The notes beneath the pieces were generated by a model, which ran no database searches, was not told the origin of the DNA, and was given only the letters and a program-made list of their open reading frames with translations. From NCBI GenBank assembly GCA_018401885.1, contig JAGYKB010000001.1:124001-188000 (forward strand): a stretch of DNA of 64,000 nucleotides. The letters are read 5' to 3'. This DNA is from Gammaproteobacteria bacterium. GTDB taxonomy: Bacteria; Pseudomonadota; Gammaproteobacteria; Pseudomonadales; Pseudohongiellaceae. Both the position numbers and the translations under genes were made by a program. Below, in pieces: positions 50,210 to 60,255 of the stretch; position 1 is the first letter of the stretch, and each line of letters opens with the position of its first letter.

Positions 50210-50238
50210 ACCCTACGCGCAAGTCTGGCGTAGGGTTT
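50210..50238 (+). terminator. Probable terminator of gltA
   Basis: ACCCTACGC (50210-50218) pairs with GCGTAGGGT (50228-50236) around a 9-nt loop, followed by a short TT tract. It starts 14 bp after the gltA stop. The T run is weak. Confidence 0.6.
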
Positions 50239-50328
50239 AGGTTGCAGGTTTAGTGAGAGGGTTTAGAGCGAACGACCGAAACCGAAGCCGAAAGAACTAT
50301 GAATCGAGAAACTTTCTTGAAGGTAATT

Positions 50329-50404
50329 TGGTGGAGCCTAGCGGGATCGAACCGCTGACCTCAACACTGCCAGTGTTGCGCTCTCCCAGCTGAGCTAAGG
50401 CCCC
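50329..50404 (-). tRNA. tRNA-Ala(GGC)
   Basis: A 76-nt tRNA on the minus strand with encoded CCA (50331-50329). The acceptor GGGGCCT pairs with AGGCTCC; the anticodon loop within CAACACTGGCAGTGTTG gives anticodon GGC, reading GCC and GCU; the T loop is TTCGATC. The D arm has AGCTCAGCTGGGAGAGC. Confidence 0.96.
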
Positions 50405-50439
50405 GAAAGCAAATCCAGCGTTGGATCTGAGGAGCGGGC

Positions 50440-50468
50440 ATTCTATGCAGATCAACACAGTGTGTCAA
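50440..50468 (-). promoter_or_regulatory. Sigma-70 promoter of tRNA-Ala
   Basis: On the minus strand TTGACA (50468-50463) and TAGAAT (50445-50440) are separated by 17 bp, close to consensus. The GC-rich discriminator (GCCCGCTCC) suits stringent control. The predicted leader before the tRNA is about 28 nt. Confidence 0.75.
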
Positions 50469-50544
50469 TTGCCATTAGCCCTTTCCCTCGGACTGGAGAC
50501 TCCGAATATACTCGATGGCATGCGCCAATAGATGTGCGCTCAAC

Positions 50545-52029
50545 CTAGCCTAGTTGAGCATATTCTTTTTCTAAATTCTTCGCCTGTTTCTTCGATATCC
50601 CACCTAAGACTTCAATGGCGGCGCGAAGTCGCGCACGCGCGAGATCGAGCCCGATTACGGCAATCGAATCGATAACCGAAAGTGAAACTGGCTGGCCGCT
50701 AATCGCGACGAAAAGTGGTGCTAGGAAATCCCGCACCTTTATATCGAGCGCCTTAGAGAGTGTCATAAGAGTCGATTCCACCTCATCGCGGCTCCACACG
50801 CTGACCGCTTCAAGCTTCCATAGGGCAAACTGCAATGCCTTGCAGGCGTCAGCTGGTGCGAGTTTGCAATGCGCGAAAGATTCAGGAGATATAGCTACAG
50901 GACCGCTAAAGAAATAGCTAATAAGAGGCGCGACATCGCTGAATTTTTCAACACGCTGTCTCAGTAGCGGAATGATAGGCGTAAGCCTACCGGAGTCCTG
51001 TGCCCAAGCTATCAGGCGCTCTTGAAAGTCTTTATCACTGCCCACCTCTCGCAAATATTTTCCGTTGAGCCAGTCGAGCTTCTCGGTATCAAAAACCGGT
51101 CCTCCGAGGCTCACCCTACCAATGTCGAATGCATTCTCCATTTCCGAGAGCGAGAATACCTCTTGTCCGTTGGGCATAGTCCAACCCATCATTCCCAGAT
51201 AATTAATAAGCGCCTCGGGCAAGTAACCCATATCACGATAATAGTTTATCGATGTGGGATTCTTTCTTTTGCTCAACTTGCTCTTGTCGGGATTGCGCAG
51301 GAGTGGCATATGACAGAATACAGGCGGAGTCCAATTGAAGTATTTATAAAGCAGAACATGTTTCGGAACAGAGTTTATCCACTCTTCACCGCGCACAACA
51401 TGGGTGATCTCCATTAGGTGATCATCAACAACATTCGCAAAGTGATATGTTGGCAGACCATCTGATTTCATGAGTACTTGCATATCAATCTGTGACCATG
51501 CAATCGACACTTCACCGCGTAGCATGTCATGGAACTCGCAGTTGCCCGAGTTCGGAACACGCATGCGGATTACATAGTCTTCGTGAGCGGCGAGCTTTGC
51601 GTCTATTTCCGCCTTTGAAAGGTTCGCGCAGTGCCCATCGTAACCTGGCTGCTGTTTTGCAGCCATTTGTGTCTTTCGCACCTCATCTAATCGCTCTGCA
51701 GAGCAAAAGCAATGAAAGGCATTGCCAGACTCCAGCAGCGTAGCGATATGTTCGGCATAAATAGCGCTGCGCTCGCTCTGTCGATAGGGACCAAAATCGC
51801 CACCTATACCCGGCCCTTCGTCCCACTCCAAGCCTAGCCATTGCAGCGAATTCAGTATGTCATGCTCGGATTGCGCTGTGGATCGCACCTGATCGGTATC
51901 TTCGATTCTGAGTATGAATTTACCGCCGTGCTGACGCGCAAAACACCGGTTGAATAGAGCGATATAGGCAGTGCCCACGTGAGGGTCACCGGTTGGTGAC
52001 GGTGCGATACGGGTGCGTACTTGAGTCAT
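50545..52029 (-). CDS. gltX: Glutamate--tRNA ligase
   Basis: Class I synthetase charging tRNA-Glu. The HIGH-type motif lies in APSPTGDPHVGTAYIALFN, FILRIEDTDQVRS follows, and the KMSKS-type motif is SKLSKRKNPTS. The C-terminal anticodon-binding domain ends VLGGISKKQAKNLEK. The 494 aa length is normal. A 7-bp palindrome GCTCAAC/GTTGAGC brackets its stop codon (50538-50559) but has no T run. It is preceded on the same strand by nothing close; dusA is divergent. Confidence 0.96.
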   Translation of the reverse strand: MTQVRTRIAPSPTGDPHVGTAYIALFNRCFARQHGGKFILRIEDTDQVRSTAQSEHDILNSLQWLGLEWDEGPGIGGDFGPYRQSERSAIYAEHIATLLESGNAFHCFCSAERLDEVRKTQMAAKQQPGYDGHCANLSKAEIDAKLAAHEDYVIRMRVPNSGNCEFHDMLRGEVSIAWSQIDMQVLMKSDGLPTYHFANVVDDHLMEITHVVRGEEWINSVPKHVLLYKYFNWTPPVFCHMPLLRNPDKSKLSKRKNPTSINYYRDMGYLPEALINYLGMMGWTMPNGQEVFSLSEMENAFDIGRVSLGGPVFDTEKLDWLNGKYLREVGSDKDFQERLIAWAQDSGRLTPIIPLLRQRVEKFSDVAPLISYFFSGPVAISPESFAHCKLAPADACKALQFALWKLEAVSVWSRDEVESTLMTLSKALDIKVRDFLAPLFVAISGQPVSLSVIDSIAVIGLDLARARLRAAIEVLGGISKKQAKNLEKEYAQLG

Positions 52030-52198
52030 GCGTTTTCTCTATTAGTGAAATTGGCCGTGAAAAAGACCGGCTACGTTTGATTATACTCGAACGCGTGAGC
52101 AGACTCACGCGAGAGGTTCGCTGCCTTGACATGAAAAACCTCTCTGTTTAAATACACCGCCAGCGCCCTTCGAGGCTACATTCGAGAATCCCTTAGTC

Positions 52199-53251
52199 AT
52201 GCCACAAGAAGACAGACAAAAAGACGACTGGAACTCTGTCGACCCCCACCGTTTTTGCGTTGCACCGATGATGGATTGGACGGATCGACATGACAGACGC
52301 TTCCTTCGTGAACTCAGCAAACGCGCCCTGCTCTACACCGAGATGGTGACAAGCGCGGCACTTGAGTTTGGCGATCGGGAAAATTTGCTTGCACATAGTC
52401 CCGAAGAATATCCAGTCGCTCTTCAATTAGGCGGTTCCGATCCTAGACAATTGCAATTTGCAGCGAAGCTGGGTGAAAAAGCGGGTTTCTGTGAGATAAA
52501 CCTAAATGTGGGCTGTCCGAGCGAACGAGTGAAATCTGGTTCGTTTGGCGCCTGTTTGATGGCAGAACCCGAGCTCGTCGCAGAGTGTGTAGACTCGATG
52601 CGTCAAAGCGTTAGTATTCCTGTCACCGTGAAATGTAGGATAGGCATAGACGATCAAGATAGCGAGGCTGAGCTACAAAACTTCATCGGTATCGTTGCCG
52701 ATGCAGGTTGCGACTTATTTATTGTGCATGCCCGCAAAGCAATTCTATCCGGCCTAAGCCCAAAACAAAATCGAGAGATACCCCCACTAGACTACGATCG
52801 AGTCTATCGACTAAAAAGCAGCTTCGAAAACCTGAGTATAATTATCAACGGCGGGATAATAGATCTAGCTAGTGCTGTTGAGCATCTGAACTACGTCGAT
52901 GGCGTGATGCTTGGACGAGAAGCCTATCAAAACCCGTTCATTCTAGCGGAAGTCGACGAGCGTTTTTTTGGTGCGCAGAAGAATGAGCTGACTCGTAAAC
53001 AAGCGCTCGTTAATTATTTGCCCTACGTCGATCAGCAAATAGCCGCTGGTGTTCCGCTTCAACACATTACGCGGCATTTATTGGGGCTTTTCAAAGGCGT
53101 CTATGGTGGCAAAGCCTTTCGTAGGCATCTTAGCCAGAACGCCTACAAACCAAATTCAGGTATCGACGTGTTAGAAGAAGCCATGCATCTGGTTGAAAAG
53201 CATATGCGAGATTGTGAACAAACTAATGAGGAAGTCAACGATCTATGTTAA
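52199..53251 (+). CDS. dusA: tRNA-dihydrouridine(20/20a) synthase DusA
   Basis: FMN enzyme reducing U20/U20a of the tRNA D loop. CVAPMMDWTDRHDRRFLREL is the N-terminal FMN-side signature, the catalytic Cys lies in NLNVGCPSERVKSGSFGACL, and ARKAILSGLSPKQNREIPPL is diagnostic of the DusA subgroup rather than DusB or DusC. FMN phosphate-binding residues lie in NGGIIDLAS and GVMLGREAYQNP. Length 350 aa, with about 15 extra N-terminal residues whose start is uncertain. It overlaps the TerB-like gene by 7 nt. Confidence 0.93.
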   Translation: MPQEDRQKDDWNSVDPHRFCVAPMMDWTDRHDRRFLRELSKRALLYTEMVTSAALEFGDRENLLAHSPEEYPVALQLGGSDPRQLQFAAKLGEKAGFCEINLNVGCPSERVKSGSFGACLMAEPELVAECVDSMRQSVSIPVTVKCRIGIDDQDSEAELQNFIGIVADAGCDLFIVHARKAILSGLSPKQNREIPPLDYDRVYRLKSSFENLSIIINGGIIDLASAVEHLNYVDGVMLGREAYQNPFILAEVDERFFGAQKNELTRKQALVNYLPYVDQQIAAGVPLQHITRHLLGLFKGVYGGKAFRRHLSQNAYKPNSGIDVLEEAMHLVEKHMRDCEQTNEEVNDLC

Positions 53252-53700
53252 GCAAATTAAAATCGCTGTTTCAGAGTTATGTCGATGCATCGGACACATC
53301 CGATAACCAGGATCCTTTGCAAGAAAACCTCATCGCTGCAATTCTAATGATCGAAGTGATGAAGAGTGATCACCACCTCGACGCTCGAGAAGAGCAGGAG
53401 CTCCTCACCGTGCTGGTAACGACGTTTGGGCTCGATGAAGCTTCCGCTGCGGAACTCCACGAATTAGCAGCGAATAAAGCAGAAGAGTCAACGTCACTTT
53501 TTGAGTTTACCGCCCAGATAAACGCCCATTTTAGCAAAGAGGCAAAGTTAACCTTGATTAAAAATATGTGGCGAATCGCCTTCGCCGATGGCGAGATCGA
53601 TAGATATGAAGACGGCGTTATCAGGCAGGTTAGCGAGCTGATTTATGTTTCTCATAGCGATTTTATTCGGATGAAGATTGAGGCAAGGGACCTAAGTTAG
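53245..53700 (+). CDS. TerB/DjlA-N-like protein
   Basis: 151 aa soluble all-helical protein of the TerB family (also the N-terminal domain of DjlA). The two repeats are ILMIEVMKSDHHLDAREEQEL and, after about 60 residues, NMWRIAFADGEIDRYEDGVI, with acidic metal-binding-like residues (DHHLD, DGEID). Family members occur with and without tellurite-resistance genes; none is nearby, so no role in tellurite resistance is claimed. It is coupled to dusA by overlap. Its stop lies in the first unit of a 12-bp tandem repeat. Confidence 0.85.
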   Translation: MLSKLKSLFQSYVDASDTSDNQDPLQENLIAAILMIEVMKSDHHLDAREEQELLTVLVTTFGLDEASAAELHELAANKAEESTSLFEFTAQINAHFSKEAKLTLIKNMWRIAFADGEIDRYEDGVIRQVSELIYVSHSDFIRMKIEARDLS

Positions 53701-53753
53701 TTAAAAAGTTAGTTGAAAACTTAGTTAAAAAGTTGGTTAAAAAGTTAGTTAGA
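53694..53753. repeat. Five 12-bp tandem repeats across two convergent stop codons
   Basis: Five 12-bp units near AAGTTAGTTAAA run without gaps from 53694 to 53753. The first unit holds the TerB stop (53698-53700) and the last holds the mlaA stop (53749-53751). Confidence 0.85.
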
Positions 53754-54489
53754 AATCCCCGAAAGGCTCATCGAGCATACCATCATTGATGAGATATTCT
53801 CGACGCTGTAAATAAGCTTCTCGTATAAAGAGGTAGCGATTACCCGTGATCAACTCGTCGAGTGCTAAAACGTCAGATCGGGAATCGGTTTCGTCAAGTA
53901 AAAACAACCCGAGTCTTAGCGATCGATCCTCGATCAGTTGAAGCGGGTTAAAGACAGTGTCTATTACCAAGCCAAACGAGTCTCTGACTGTGCTTGCACC
54001 GAAAACGGGAAGCATGACATAGGGGCCGGAGCCCAACCCCCATGCCGCCAACGTTTGGCCAAAGTCCTCTTCATTTTTTCGCAGCCCAACGCTGCTCGCA
54101 ACATCGAGAAAGCCTCCCACACCGACCGTACTGTTGACTAACAATCGACCGCTGTCTCCTGCTGCAGCTGCGAATTTTAACTGGAGAATATCGTTAGCAA
54201 GCACGTTGATATCATCAACGTTGCTAAAGAAATTACTGATGCCCTGCCTCATAAATCTCGGAAGAAACGTTGTATAGGCGAAGGCGGTAGGCTTTACAAC
54301 AAGCTGGTCAAAGTAATCATTCCACTTGAACACTGTGGTATTCGCCTCTCGCCAAGGATCGCTTGCCTGACTCGCAGCAACAGACGAGCATGACAATAGT
54401 GCCGCTGTCGTACAGGCAACTAATGCTCTCCGAAAGGGGATAGACCAACGAAAACTCCCCCCTAGGCTGTAAAAAAAGTGTAGCAACAT
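53749..54489 (-). CDS. mlaA: Outer-membrane lipoprotein MlaA (VacJ)
   Basis: Outer-membrane component of the Mla system that removes phospholipids from the outer leaflet. The lipobox Cys is C34 in AALLSCSS. The family core has NDYFDQLVVKPTAFAY, RQGISNFFSNVDDINVLAND and FGQTLAAWGLGSGPYVMLPV, plus TVRDSFGLVIDTV. The 246 aa length is typical. It lies alone here: mlaBCDEF are not in the window. It stops inside the tandem repeat and is followed by no clear terminator. Confidence 0.93.
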   Translation of the reverse strand: MLLHFFYSLGGSFRWSIPFRRALVACTTAALLSCSSVAASQASDPWREANTTVFKWNDYFDQLVVKPTAFAYTTFLPRFMRQGISNFFSNVDDINVLANDILQLKFAAAAGDSGRLLVNSTVGVGGFLDVASSVGLRKNEEDFGQTLAAWGLGSGPYVMLPVFGASTVRDSFGLVIDTVFNPLQLIEDRSLRLGLFLLDETDSRSDVLALDELITGNRYLFIREAYLQRREYLINDGMLDEPFGDF

Positions 54490-54518
54490 GCAATTCCCTT
54501 CACTTTGCTGCTGGATTG

Positions 54519-57500
54519 TCAGTGAATAATTCCCTTGGAGCCGCCCTTAATCGCCGAAAGCGCTTTCTCTATTCGTGTTGGCGAAACTGGGATCTTGGTT
54601 TTCAAGCTTTGAGCGAAGGCTGAGACTCGAAATTCCTCGAGCATCCACCTAATTTCCGCTAATCTAGGTGCAGAACTCATGGTAGGTCCTGCTGCTAACT
54701 CATTCTTAAGCTTCTCGAGCTGTACCGAATAGTTTGCCAAGAGCTCACTGTCACTCTTGTCCTTAGGGCCCATAAAGGGTGCTTTCGCCAGTCTCAACTC
54801 TATCGCACTTAGATAACGCGGGAATTCGCCAAGTCTTTCGATACCGGTCTCGACTATAAACCTAGGTGTGAACAGGCGATCTAGCTGGCTGTTTACATCG
54901 CTTAGCAAATACTCAGGCGCTGAGGATAACGCCGAAAGTCGATTCTTGATTGTGAGTCTAACCACGATTATACGCTCTAACAAAGAGATCAATCGATCAC
55001 CAAGGCCGACTACCTGCGACTTGACCTCTGCAGCCGCTCTTTCAAAACTCTGCCTGTCTCTAATAGTGTGCGTGTTGGTTAAAACGTAGGCATAACACGC
55101 CTCAACGCATTGCTCGACAAGATCGCCAGTGTTCACAGGGAACTTGAGAGCATTTTGTCTTACAAATCGGTCGCAATGTTTACGCAGCATGTTGCGCTGC
55201 TGAACGCTGCTAAGCATAGCAAGCTTTAACACTCCTCCCGCGTGCACTTCGCGCGCTATCTCTTCATCCGCAAACAGTTTTACTGACACACTGGCTCCCG
55301 CATCAACCAAACTGGGATAGCGCAAAAGCTTAATATTACCCTCGCCAACTTCAATGCTCTGGGGCAACTCGGTCTCTGGCATTGTTATGAGTCCTGACAC
55401 CTCAAGTGGATGACCAAGCGATTGTTGGGAATCGCTTGGTCTGGCATTAGCGTCGCTGTCTTTGCAAAACGCCTGCTTAAGCACAGCTAACGAACTGTCG
55501 ATTGCTAGCTGCTTTCCGGTGATATCAATCACGTACTTTAATCTTTAGGTGCGGCCGCAGCTCAATCGCTTCGAGCTGTTCGCGGTCGATCCTCAACCTC
55601 CTCAAATCGTAAATAGCAGCAATGAAAGAATCGAGAAAACCGATAGACCTCATGCTGAGATACGGTAATAGCTCATTTACGAATGCGTTAACGGGGATAA
55701 AATTTTTCCGCTGCGCTTTGGGAAGTCCTTCAGTAAGGCGGCCTGCTGCTGAAATAATCCCAGGCACCGACCAGTCCGATATCAGCCTGTGTTAATTGCG
55801 CTAACAGAGATACGGGAACATCAATAGTCGCGCCATCATGCTCCTTGCCGGGTTCGAATACATAGTCGATTTTCAGAGTGTTGCTCTGAATCGCCGCCGC
55901 GTCCGGAAAATTCGCAAAGCTAAAGTCATCACTCTGGTCAGCGAGAAGAACTTTCTCGCTGAGCTTCAAACAATCGCCTTTTCGGTCATTTATAGAGACA
56001 AGCCAGCTCTTTAACGTTTTGAGTGAGTTTACTTCCTCGGGGATTACCCGCTCAAAAAGTCAGTTGCGAATTCGTTCGCGAGGATATTTGGCCGCCTCAG
56101 CTTGTCTTCAAGTTTCTCCAGACGCTCGAGTAAGCGCTGATTGTAGTTAACGAACTCAATCTCGCTCGACATCTGCTGACCGACGAGCCCATGCCTTATA
56201 AAGAGCGATCTTGCAGCCGCCGGGTCGATAGGCGCGAACCGCACCAAGGCCCGTTCGACGAGAGTGAGCCCAAACAAATGCACCTTCTCGTAGGCCATGA
56301 TTTCCTGTCGCTTTCGAGTCCAATGAGGATCGAAGGACTCACGCTTAACTAGGTGCATGGCAACCTCTTCAACCCATTCGGGCTGAATTTTAGCCGCTTG
56401 TGTCGCGAAAACTTGTGATGTTTCTATTTGCTCACCTGTCATAATCCATTTTGTGTTCGTTCGAGCCAAAACGGAAGCGCCAAACAATGAGAATTTTTTG
56501 TTTCGCGTACCGACAAAACTGCGTTCATCTGTTTTTCTCGCTATTTGATTCAATGAACCTGCGATCAAGCTCTTATGAATACAGGCGTATTCTGCCTCCT
56601 CATCATTTACCCTAAACCCTAGGCCCTGACAGGCCAGCAATAGCTGTCGATGGACTTCTCTCCATTCCCGCATGCGCATAAAGGACAAGAATTGTTTTTT
56701 ACAGTATTTTCGCAGCACAGCCTGCGTTGTTCCCTGCCTCACTGCTTCATAAGCATCCCAAAGCTTCACTAACGACAAGAAATCTGAATCTACATGTTTG
56801 TATTCAGCCTGCCTTTCAATTGCGACCTGCTTATTCTCGCTGTTGTTTTCGCGCGGGTCTTGAATACTGAGACCGCTTACTATGATCAAAACTTCCCGCA
56901 AACAATTGAGTTTTTGGGACTCAAGAAGCATCCTTGCGTAGCGCGGGTCTATTGGTAGTGCAGCCATCTGCTGGCCAATTGAGGTTAAAGTCTTGCCCGC
57001 AGTGATGGCGTTAAGCTCGATCAGAAGTTTATGCCCTTCATTAATAGCTTTGGTTTCGGGCATTTCAATAAATGGAAAGTTTTCAACATCGCCCAGCTTA
57101 AGTTGCAGCATTTTTAGAATTACCGCAGCAAGATTGGTGCGCTGTATTTCAGGATCGGTATACAGTGGGCGCGAGTCGAAATCTTGCTCTGAATATAAGC
57201 GTATACAGATCCCGTTCGCGATACGCCCACATCGACCTTTGCGTTGATTCGCACTTGCCTGTGAGATGGCTTCGACCGGCAACCGTTGTACTTTGCTCTG
57301 CAGGCTGTAGCGACTAATCCTAGCGGTGCCCGTGTCGACGACGTAGTTAATCCCTGGAACGGTAATTGATGTTTCTGCGACATTCGTAGCAAGCACCACG
57401 CGCCGGGTCTGATGCGCGGAAAATATTCTCGCTTGCTCGGCATGCTGCAATCTACCGTACAACGGTAGGATCTCGAGATCACCGAGTTTTGCCTTACGCA

Positions 57501-58571
57501 AACTAGTTGCAGTGTCACGGATCTCTCGTTCTGTAGGCAGAAAGACGAGGATATCACCGGTGTTGATTCTATCGTGTTGCGGATTTTAACGGATGGCCGA
57601 GGCGATTGCTTCGGCTTGCGGTTCCTCGTTGCGCGAACCCTCTACCGGCTGCAGGACAGGCTTGTGAACCTCTATGGAAAGGTCCGGCCTTCGACCGACA
57701 CAATTGGTGCGTCACCAAAATGCGCTGAAAATTTCTCTAGATCTATCGTCGCTGAGGTAATGATAACTTTCAGATCGCTTCTTTTCCGAATAAGATCTCG
57801 AAGAAACCCAAGCAAAAAGTCAATATTGAGTGAACGCTCGTGCGCCTCGTCAATTATAATTGCTTCATATTTACTTAGGTAGCGATCAGCCTGTATCTCG
57901 GCTAAAAGAATACCGTCGGTCATCAGCTTTAGGAATGTTTCGGGTCCACTTCGATCGTCAAAGCGGACTTGTGAGCCCACGCCGCGACCAGCGATGGGGC
58001 CCAATTCGTCCATATCCGCGTCGCAACGGACAGTGCTGCGAGCCGTCGAGGTTGCGTGTGCCCGATCATTCCGCGCCGACCTAAACCCGCCTCTAAGCAA
58101 ATTTTTGGCAATTGGGTAGTCTTTCCTGAACCGGTGTCCCCTGCTACCACCACCACCTGGTGATTGCGTATAAGTTCAGCAATCTCACAAGCCTTAGCGC
58201 TGACCGGCAATTGCGCCGGATATGACTGGGTTTCTGGAATCAACTTAGCGCGAAGCTGGCATTTACGTGCCGACTTGGTCAGTTCTTCTAGGAGGCGCTG
58301 AGGCGCCTGTCGGGACTCTTTGCAAGAGGCTCTCTTGTGAGGGCGCCCCTACAGCAGGAGTCTCTAATGACGCTGCAAATTTGCGAACTTTTTTCTGCAG
58401 CCTATGAGCATCGCTAAGTTGCACAGATTCTAGAATCGACTCGAGGCTGTTGAGCAGTACTTTTTTAGCCTCGGCTTTGTTTCCGTCTACGTTTAAGTGC
58501 TTGAGGTCATCTGCGGCAGAATTCTGTTTAGAGCTGCGCGTCTTGGTCAGTGGAATAGCTTTGCCGTTCAA
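54519..58571 (-). pseudogene. hrpA: ATP-dependent RNA helicase HrpA, multiply frameshifted
   Basis: The whole DEAH-box helicase HrpA (about 1,300 aa) is recognisable in order: [93 protein letters not shown] and the C-terminal DUF3418 ending AEIRWMLEEFRVSAFAQSL. It cannot be read in one frame. By alignment with the remembered E. coli sequence there are six frameshifts (near 58320, 58013, 57672, 56054, 55771 and 55530) and one in-frame TAA (57588-57586). The probable start is TTG 58571 after AAGGGG, overlapping the end of fadD. The fadD-hrpA order matches Pseudomonas. Neighbours are intact. HrpA is non-essential in E. coli and is linked to mRNA processing and rescue of stalled ribosomes. Confidence 0.9.
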
Positions 58572-58584
58572 TCGCGTCTGCCCC

Positions 58585-60210
58585 TTAGTGTAATTCGCGG
58601 CGTAGAATTTTACCGATAATAGACTTCGGAAGGTCATCTACAAAAACGACTTCTTTGGGTACCTTATAGGAAGCTAGTCCTTGACGGCAATGCGCGATGA
58701 TCTCGTCAACGCTTGGTTTTTCGGCATCAATGACCACAAATAACTTAACCGCCTCTCCAGTTCGATCACTAGGTGCTGCAATGGCTGCACTTTCCAAGAC
58801 ACTCGGATGTCTGTTTACCCAATCTTCGATTTCATTCGGGAAAACATTAAATCCTGAAACTAAAATCATGTCTTTTTTTCTATCAACGATCCTGACATAG
58901 CCATCGGAATCTATCTCGGCGTAGTCGCCGCTTTTAAACCATCCATCGGGAGTAAAAGCCTCTCGTGTAGCCTGTTCTTGCTCCCAATAGCCATGCATTA
59001 CTTGAGGTCCCCTGATCCAAAGCTCGCCCCGCTCGCCTGGCAAGAGAATCTCCCCTGCTTCGTTCGCAGTGCATAGTTCCGTTTCAGGAAGCGCGAACCC
59101 TACGGTCCCAGCTATCACCTTACCGGGAACATTTACAGTTACCGCAGGTGAACATTCCGTAAGCCCATAGCCCTCCATGATCTCGCAGCCAGTTTTCTCG
59201 AGCCATTCTTCTGCAATCGACGAACTCATTGCCATGCCACCAGCGCCACAAAATTTCAAATGCTTCTTGTTGTATTTTAAAAATTTCGGGTGTCGCAAAA
59301 TAGCTGAATAAAGCGTATTTATTCCGACAAACCCGCTGACCTTATACCGCACGAGCGCTTTAATGAGGCCAGAAATATCTCTCGGATTTGTAATTAGCAC
59401 ACTGTGATTACCGGCGAATGGCATAGCGAAACAGTGCATCAAGAATGCATAGCTATGGTACAGGGGAAGTGGTGCAGCGACGCTCTCGCAGCGGTCATCC
59501 ATGGCTAACACCGACCTTGAACGAAACTGCATGAGGTTAGCAATTAAATTTGCGTGTGAGAGCATTGCGCCTTTAGCTACGCCTGTCGTGCCACCGGTGT
59601 ACAACAGGACAGCGGTATCATTACGATTGAGCTGTGGGGACACAAACGGTTTTGATGCATGCTTAAGCGTGTCTGCAAAACGCACAGCATTAGGTATTGA
59701 GTAGGGAGCAACCATTTTCTTTAGGTATTTGGCCACGAAATTGAGCATAAACCGTTTCGGCGCGGGCTGAAGATCGCCGAGTGAAGAAATAATGATTGTT
59801 TTTAGGCTTGTTCGTGCGCGAACAGAAGCAATCTTGGAAGCGAATGATTCAAGGGTGACAACCGCCACAGCACCGGAATCATTGAACTGATGCTCTAATT
59901 CCTTCTCTGTATAAAGCGGATTTGTACTAACAACTATTAGACCTGCACGGAGCGCGCCATAGAGAGCCACGGGGAACTGTAGGACATTGGGAAGCTGGAT
60001 TGCGATACGATCGCCTGGGTTGAGATCAGTCTCGTTTTGAAGATATTTAGCGAAACGCCAACTTAATTCATCGACTTCTTTGAACTGCATCGTTTTACCG
60101 AAGCAGCTAAACCCAGGCAATTCAGAATGAGTTAATAAGCAATAGTCGATTAGTTCCGGAAGTGACTGAAATTGCTGAGGGTCTAGATCTTGCTGCAGTT
60201 TCTCTACCAC
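58585..60210 (-). CDS. fadD: Long-chain-fatty-acid--CoA ligase
   Basis: Activates fatty acids to acyl-CoA via an acyl-adenylate, feeding beta-oxidation. The ATP/AMP motif is LLYTGGTTGVAKGAMLSHANL; the FACS signature is DGWFKSGDYAEIDSDGYVRI with VDRKKDMILVSGFNVFP; EGYGLTECSPAVTVN is conserved; the terminal SIIGKILRREL carries the catalytic Lys. The 541 aa length is a little shorter than E. coli FadD (561). The start is GTG after an ideal GGAGGAATT site. It precedes the broken hrpA on the same strand. Confidence 0.95.
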   Translation of the reverse strand: MVEKLQQDLDPQQFQSLPELIDYCLLTHSELPGFSCFGKTMQFKEVDELSWRFAKYLQNETDLNPGDRIAIQLPNVLQFPVALYGALRAGLIVVSTNPLYTEKELEHQFNDSGAVAVVTLESFASKIASVRARTSLKTIIISSLGDLQPAPKRFMLNFVAKYLKKMVAPYSIPNAVRFADTLKHASKPFVSPQLNRNDTAVLLYTGGTTGVAKGAMLSHANLIANLMQFRSRSVLAMDDRCESVAAPLPLYHSYAFLMHCFAMPFAGNHSVLITNPRDISGLIKALVRYKVSGFVGINTLYSAILRHPKFLKYNKKHLKFCGAGGMAMSSSIAEEWLEKTGCEIMEGYGLTECSPAVTVNVPGKVIAGTVGFALPETELCTANEAGEILLPGERGELWIRGPQVMHGYWEQEQATREAFTPDGWFKSGDYAEIDSDGYVRIVDRKKDMILVSGFNVFPNEIEDWVNRHPSVLESAAIAAPSDRTGEAVKLFVVIDAEKPSVDEIIAHCRQGLASYKVPKEVVFVDDLPKSIIGKILRRELH

Positions 60211-60255
60211 AATTCCTCCAGTGGAATTAGTCGTGCTTAATGCCTTTATCGTTCC

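Noticed and set aside
50538-50559. GCTCAAC/GTTGAGC palindrome at the gltX stop as a terminator
   Set aside because: Short stem, overlaps the coding end, and no T run follows on either strand.
53245-53700. Tellurite-resistance locus
   Set aside because: Only a TerB-like helical protein is present; no terC, terD, tehB or similar genes are nearby.
58585-58637. Start of hrpA at the ATG 58637
   Set aside because: It would overlap fadD by 53 nt with no ribosome site; TTG 58571 after AAGGGG fits better.
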